64,000 nucleotides of DNA, taken from Candidatus Obscuribacterales bacterium. GTDB lineage: Bacteria > Cyanobacteriota > Vampirovibrionia > Obscuribacterales > Obscuribacteraceae. The stretch spans positions 1 to 64,000 of the forward strand of contig JAGVKB010000095.1 in the NCBI GenBank assembly GCA_020050835.1, given 5' to 3'. The notes under the pieces are model-generated. The model was not told the DNA's origin, searched no databases, and worked only from the letters and a program-made list of their open reading frames with translations. A program made the translations under genes and the position numbers. Positions 61,370 to 64,000 of this stretch are shown in pieces (the stretch's first letter is position 1; each line of letters begins with the position of its first letter).

Positions 61370-63758
61370 ACGGCGTTCTGGGGAGAATTGTTTTGCTTCA
61401 GTTGTCGGGGCGCGTACGGTAAGCCCGCTGGACTGGCTGTCTGGTTTCAAACCAAGGATTAACCGGCAGCTGGCTGACCAGCCGGACAACGCGCCGTCGG
61501 CACGCCGTCTCAGTCTGGCACAGCGAATGACGGCCGCGGTCATCGCCTTGAGCGTGGGATTGCCGCCAGCAGCGGTTGCGCAGGCACCGCTGCTCAATAT
61601 CACACCATTTTCGTCCGAAACAGATCCCACTCCCGCCCCGCGCCTGAGAAGACCGGTCGTTCTACCGAAAAAGGCCTCCAAACTCGAAGAGCTCATTACC
61701 CGCAAAGACTACGAAATCACCTTTCTGCCCCCGCTGCCGCTCAACGGCGTGAAGATTGGAGGATTGACTGCCAAGTCCACCAAGATGCTGGGAGACAACT
61801 TCTTCGTGGTGGTGGACAACACAAAATTCAACACAATGGCGGAAGTTTACCGGGAGAATCGACTGAGGAGCAAATCGAATTACGTAACTGCCGATAGTAT
61901 CATCCATCCATACCTCGCTTTCACGAACAGGGTGATCGCCGACACGGTCGCCAAGCATATCGAGCCTGATCTGAGCGCCATGCTCAAAGCCATGCTGGAT
62001 GTGGCTCTGAAGGACTACAAACAGGCTGAAGATGCCGAAGTGAGAGAAGACATCGAACACAACATGGCCTTCCTGGCCGTGGCCGTGAAGCTGATCGATC
62101 CCAAGTACTTCCCGCCAGTGCCGTTGCGCGTTGTAAAAATGGTGCAAACCGATCTCGATAGCATATACAGCGGCAAAGGGTCCACCAGCACTATTTTCGA
62201 ACGCCCGGAAGATTTCTCGACTTATCAACCGCTTGGTTGGTACAATTCGACCCCCCAGCTCCAGAGCTTCTTTCGCTGCCGGGAGTGGATAACTCGCATG
62301 TCTTATCCTTTCACCGATACTTCAGCCAGTCAAAGCGGACTGAGAGGAAACAGCTTCAGACGTTCGGCTTTGCTCTATCGTGCGCTCGATCTGTCCAAAG
62401 TGCAGGACAGACCCGCCTACGAAGTCTGGAGCAGATTGTACAAATCTTGGCCGCTGCTTGGTGCGCAGCTTAAGGACTGGGGCGAAAGCACTATTTCACC
62501 GCTGGAATACAAGGCCCAAGTGAAGACCGCTGCCGGCGACTTAAAGGTGACATTAAACGCGCTGGCCGAGCCGTTCTTTCGCACCAAACTTCTGCTGGCG
62601 GTGCGCAAGCAAAAGCCGGTGAAGCTTGGTGCAGCATCCATTTTCGATCTCGAAGAAGCGGGCAAGAACGGTCCGGAGGAAGGCGTATGCTTCCGGTTAC
62701 TTCCTAAAGCCGGCGACCCGGAATGGCCCTGGTTGAAGGCCTGCACGACCTTATGGCATGGTGAAGACGACACGGCCGCCTCCGGCTGGCCGCTGTCACT
62801 CTTGATTCTTCATGCCTGGGGAGCGCCGCAAGCTGACAACACTTTGCTGGACAATTACACTAAGCTCGACCCAAAGTTGGTTAAGGTATTACCGAGCTTA
62901 GAGCAGCTGGTTATGACAAAGCTGCCTGGCGGAGTGGTCAAACCGATTGAAGATCGTCGCTGGCAGATTTTGTCCGGCTATTTCAAGACGCCGACCGAGG
63001 GTATGCAAACGGTAATGCGCACCGAGCAGTGGATGACTCGCTTGCTGGAAAGCTCTTTTGCTGGCTGGGTCGACAGCCATATTTCGATCGCCCCCGAAAG
63101 CTGGTCGACGGCAGATAAACCGGATAAAAAGCCGGAAGGACAGGGCGACAATGAGGCAGCTGCAGCCGAAACACCAAGCAAGAGCAAGGTGGCACTTTTC
63201 CACTACGTTCAGCCGTCTCCGGAGATCTTCGCCAGTATTCGGCAGGACGCGCTTAACCTGCAAGAAAGACTGACGGCGCTCAATTACCTGCCAGATAAGT
63301 TCAAGGAGAGATTCTCCGATTTCATTCGCTTGAGCGAACGGCTGGAACGAATGGCGTCACTCGAGCTGAAAGGTCAGAAGCTTCCGCTGTTTGATGTAAA
63401 GTTGCTGCAGAACTTCGACCTGGTATTGGAGCGAGTGGACTTGCCGACCGAAGGCATTCTGCCGCTCCATACTCCGACCGATCCTAAGAGTGGGCAAACA
63501 GTAGGCACCCCAAACACCGGCGTCACATTCGGTCTGGGCCGGCCCGGACAGTTGTTCATCATTTTGCAGGATGGCACCAACTGGACACTGGGAAGAGGGG
63601 CGATTTACACCTACTTCGAAGTACCGAGCGCAACGATCAAACCGGAGACCTGGCGGCACAAATTGGATGGCGATCTGGTCAGACCGCCATACTGGGCCGA
63701 GAAGTTCGACACCGTTCAAGATCCACTGCCTCTAAGAAACAAACCGCAAGTGCGCTAA
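61362..63758 (+). CDS. DUF3160-type exported protein
   Basis: A 798-residue protein whose ATG at 61362 overlaps the serA stop. A basic N-terminal region precedes a late hydrophobic signal-like helix (MTAAVIALSVGLPPAAVAQ, about residues 55-75), so the true start may be further in. The mature part has FFVVVDNTKFNTMAEVYREN, VTADSIIHPYLAFTN and GLRGNSFRRSALLYRALDLS. The C-terminal LFHYVQPSPEIFASI and GRGAIYTYFEV match DUF3160-family proteins of unknown function. Likely exported. Co-transcribed with serA by overlap. Confidence 0.75.
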   Translation: MVKRRSGENCFASVVGARTVSPLDWLSGFKPRINRQLADQPDNAPSARRLSLAQRMTAAVIALSVGLPPAAVAQAPLLNITPFSSETDPTPAPRLRRPVVLPKKASKLEELITRKDYEITFLPPLPLNGVKIGGLTAKSTKMLGDNFFVVVDNTKFNTMAEVYRENRLRSKSNYVTADSIIHPYLAFTNRVIADTVAKHIEPDLSAMLKAMLDVALKDYKQAEDAEVREDIEHNMAFLAVAVKLIDPKYFPPVPLRVVKMVQTDLDSIYSGKGSTSTIFERPEDFSTYQPLGWYNSTPQLQSFFRCREWITRMSYPFTDTSASQSGLRGNSFRRSALLYRALDLSKVQDRPAYEVWSRLYKSWPLLGAQLKDWGESTISPLEYKAQVKTAAGDLKVTLNALAEPFFRTKLLLAVRKQKPVKLGAASIFDLEEAGKNGPEEGVCFRLLPKAGDPEWPWLKACTTLWHGEDDTAASGWPLSLLILHAWGAPQADNTLLDNYTKLDPKLVKVLPSLEQLVMTKLPGGVVKPIEDRRWQILSGYFKTPTEGMQTVMRTEQWMTRLLESSFAGWVDSHISIAPESWSTADKPDKKPEGQGDNEAAAAETPSKSKVALFHYVQPSPEIFASIRQDALNLQERLTALNYLPDKFKERFSDFIRLSERLERMASLELKGQKLPLFDVKLLQNFDLVLERVDLPTEGILPLHTPTDPKSGQTVGTPNTGVTFGLGRPGQLFIILQDGTNWTLGRGAIYTYFEVPSATIKPETWRHKLDGDLVRPPYWAEKFDTVQDPLPLRNKPQVR

Positions 63759-63765
63759 AACCTCT

Positions 63766-64000
63766 TCAGTTGGCCGCTTGCTTGAGCGGCTCCTCCGGAC
63801 TCAGGTCGATTCGAACATGCTCGAAGGACGGCTTTGCCGGCAATTTGCCGTCCCGCGGACGAAAGGCCACGTCCAGCGACAAAGTCAGCGGTTGGAAAAC
63901 AACGCTCTCCAAAGTGAAACTGTTGTAAATGTCGCCCTTATCGATTCGTCCGCCAGTCTCCGGATGATAAAACGACAGGATGCTCTCAATACCATCGACT
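63766..64000 (-). CDS. C-terminal end of an unknown protein (runs off window)
   Basis: On the minus strand an open frame enters from the right edge and ends at TGA (63766-63768), giving 77 residues: SILSFYHPETGGRIDKGDIY... to ...LSPEEPLKQAAN. The composition is that of a genuine protein with beta strands. It converges on the DUF3160 gene with a 7-bp gap and could be a second protein of that exported system. Family not recognised. Confidence 0.55.
   Translation of the reverse strand, partial: VDGIESILSFYHPETGGRIDKGDIYNSFTLESVVFQPLTLSLDVAFRPRDGKLPAKPSFEHVRIDLSPEEPLKQAAN

Noticed and set aside
63773..63790. GCCGCT/AGCGGC hairpin as a terminator between the last two genes
   Set aside because: It lies inside the minus-strand coding region and has no T-run.
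1..64000. Mobile elements, CRISPR arrays, tRNA or rRNA genes
   Set aside because: No transposase, integrase, regular spacer-repeat array or cloverleaf-like sequence was found on either strand.

Overview
The window is a gene-dense bacterial chromosome segment, roughly 53% G+C by eye. I found no tRNA or rRNA genes, no insertion sequences and no CRISPR array. Type IV pilin-like and TadE-like envelope proteins, a Spy/LTXXQ periplasmic protein and many lipid-bilayer or secreted proteins point to a diderm. The style of the gene set (large low-complexity acidic proteins, J-like domains, fused polyamine-synthase/transporter/TPR protein, many TTG and GTG starts) would fit a non-photosynthetic relative of Cyanobacteria such as the Melainabacteria/Obscuribacterales. 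That placement is an inference from gene content, not from a marker gene.

Layout. At the left edge the first codons of a universal stress protein run off the window. Four overlapping pseudopilin-like genes follow (666-4289), then an archease and a small LRV-repeat protein. The region 5272-7936 is the most striking: a promoter, a short structured RNA with its own terminator, then a newly recognised 54-residue leader peptide (5493-5657) ending in a dense run of Trp, Phe and Tyr codons. Mutually exclusive RNA hairpins follow and lead into aroF (DAHP synthase) and a chorismate mutase-prephenate dehydrogenase fusion (tyrA). This is a textbook-type attenuator, and it appears to sense all three aromatic amino acids. 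The rest of the aromatic pathway is nearby: aroC-aroB-pheA form an overlapping minus-strand operon (14487-11172), and aroA runs divergently from aroC across a perfect 14-bp palindrome.

Between these lies a minus-strand operon with a Spy-like periplasmic protein, an ECF sigma factor, a putative anti-sigma factor and a membrane protein (10863-8265), probably an envelope-stress circuit. The region 15951-27833 is a mixed set: a proteasome/HslV-like Ntn hydrolase with a histone-like basic tail, secreted proteins, a matrixin-type metalloprotease, a class III aminotransferase, a Ser/Thr protein kinase, a copper-ligand-poor multicopper oxidase-like protein and a tandem universal stress protein.

At 28026-30932 three tandem TadE-like paralogues are each preceded by the same array of four half-sites spaced exactly 11 bp apart. 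That geometry is typical of PhoB/OmpR-family regulator binding. After a Cys-motif membrane protein come purB, a GH57 glucan enzyme, an unknown protein, a RIC-type iron-sulfur repair protein, rsmG, an unknown protein and a 93-bp tandem repeat. Then come a long acidic protein with a J-like domain, a DUF47/PhoU-like protein, a response regulator, and the fused transporter/spermidine-synthase/TPR protein.

The right third holds an sbcC/rad50-like gene split by one in-frame amber codon, a TPR protein, a DUF2142-type membrane protein, a hybrid histidine kinase with PAS, GAF, receiver and HPt domains, a stand-alone HPt protein, a penicillin acylase-family hydrolase, serA, a DUF3160-type protein and the end of one more minus-strand gene.
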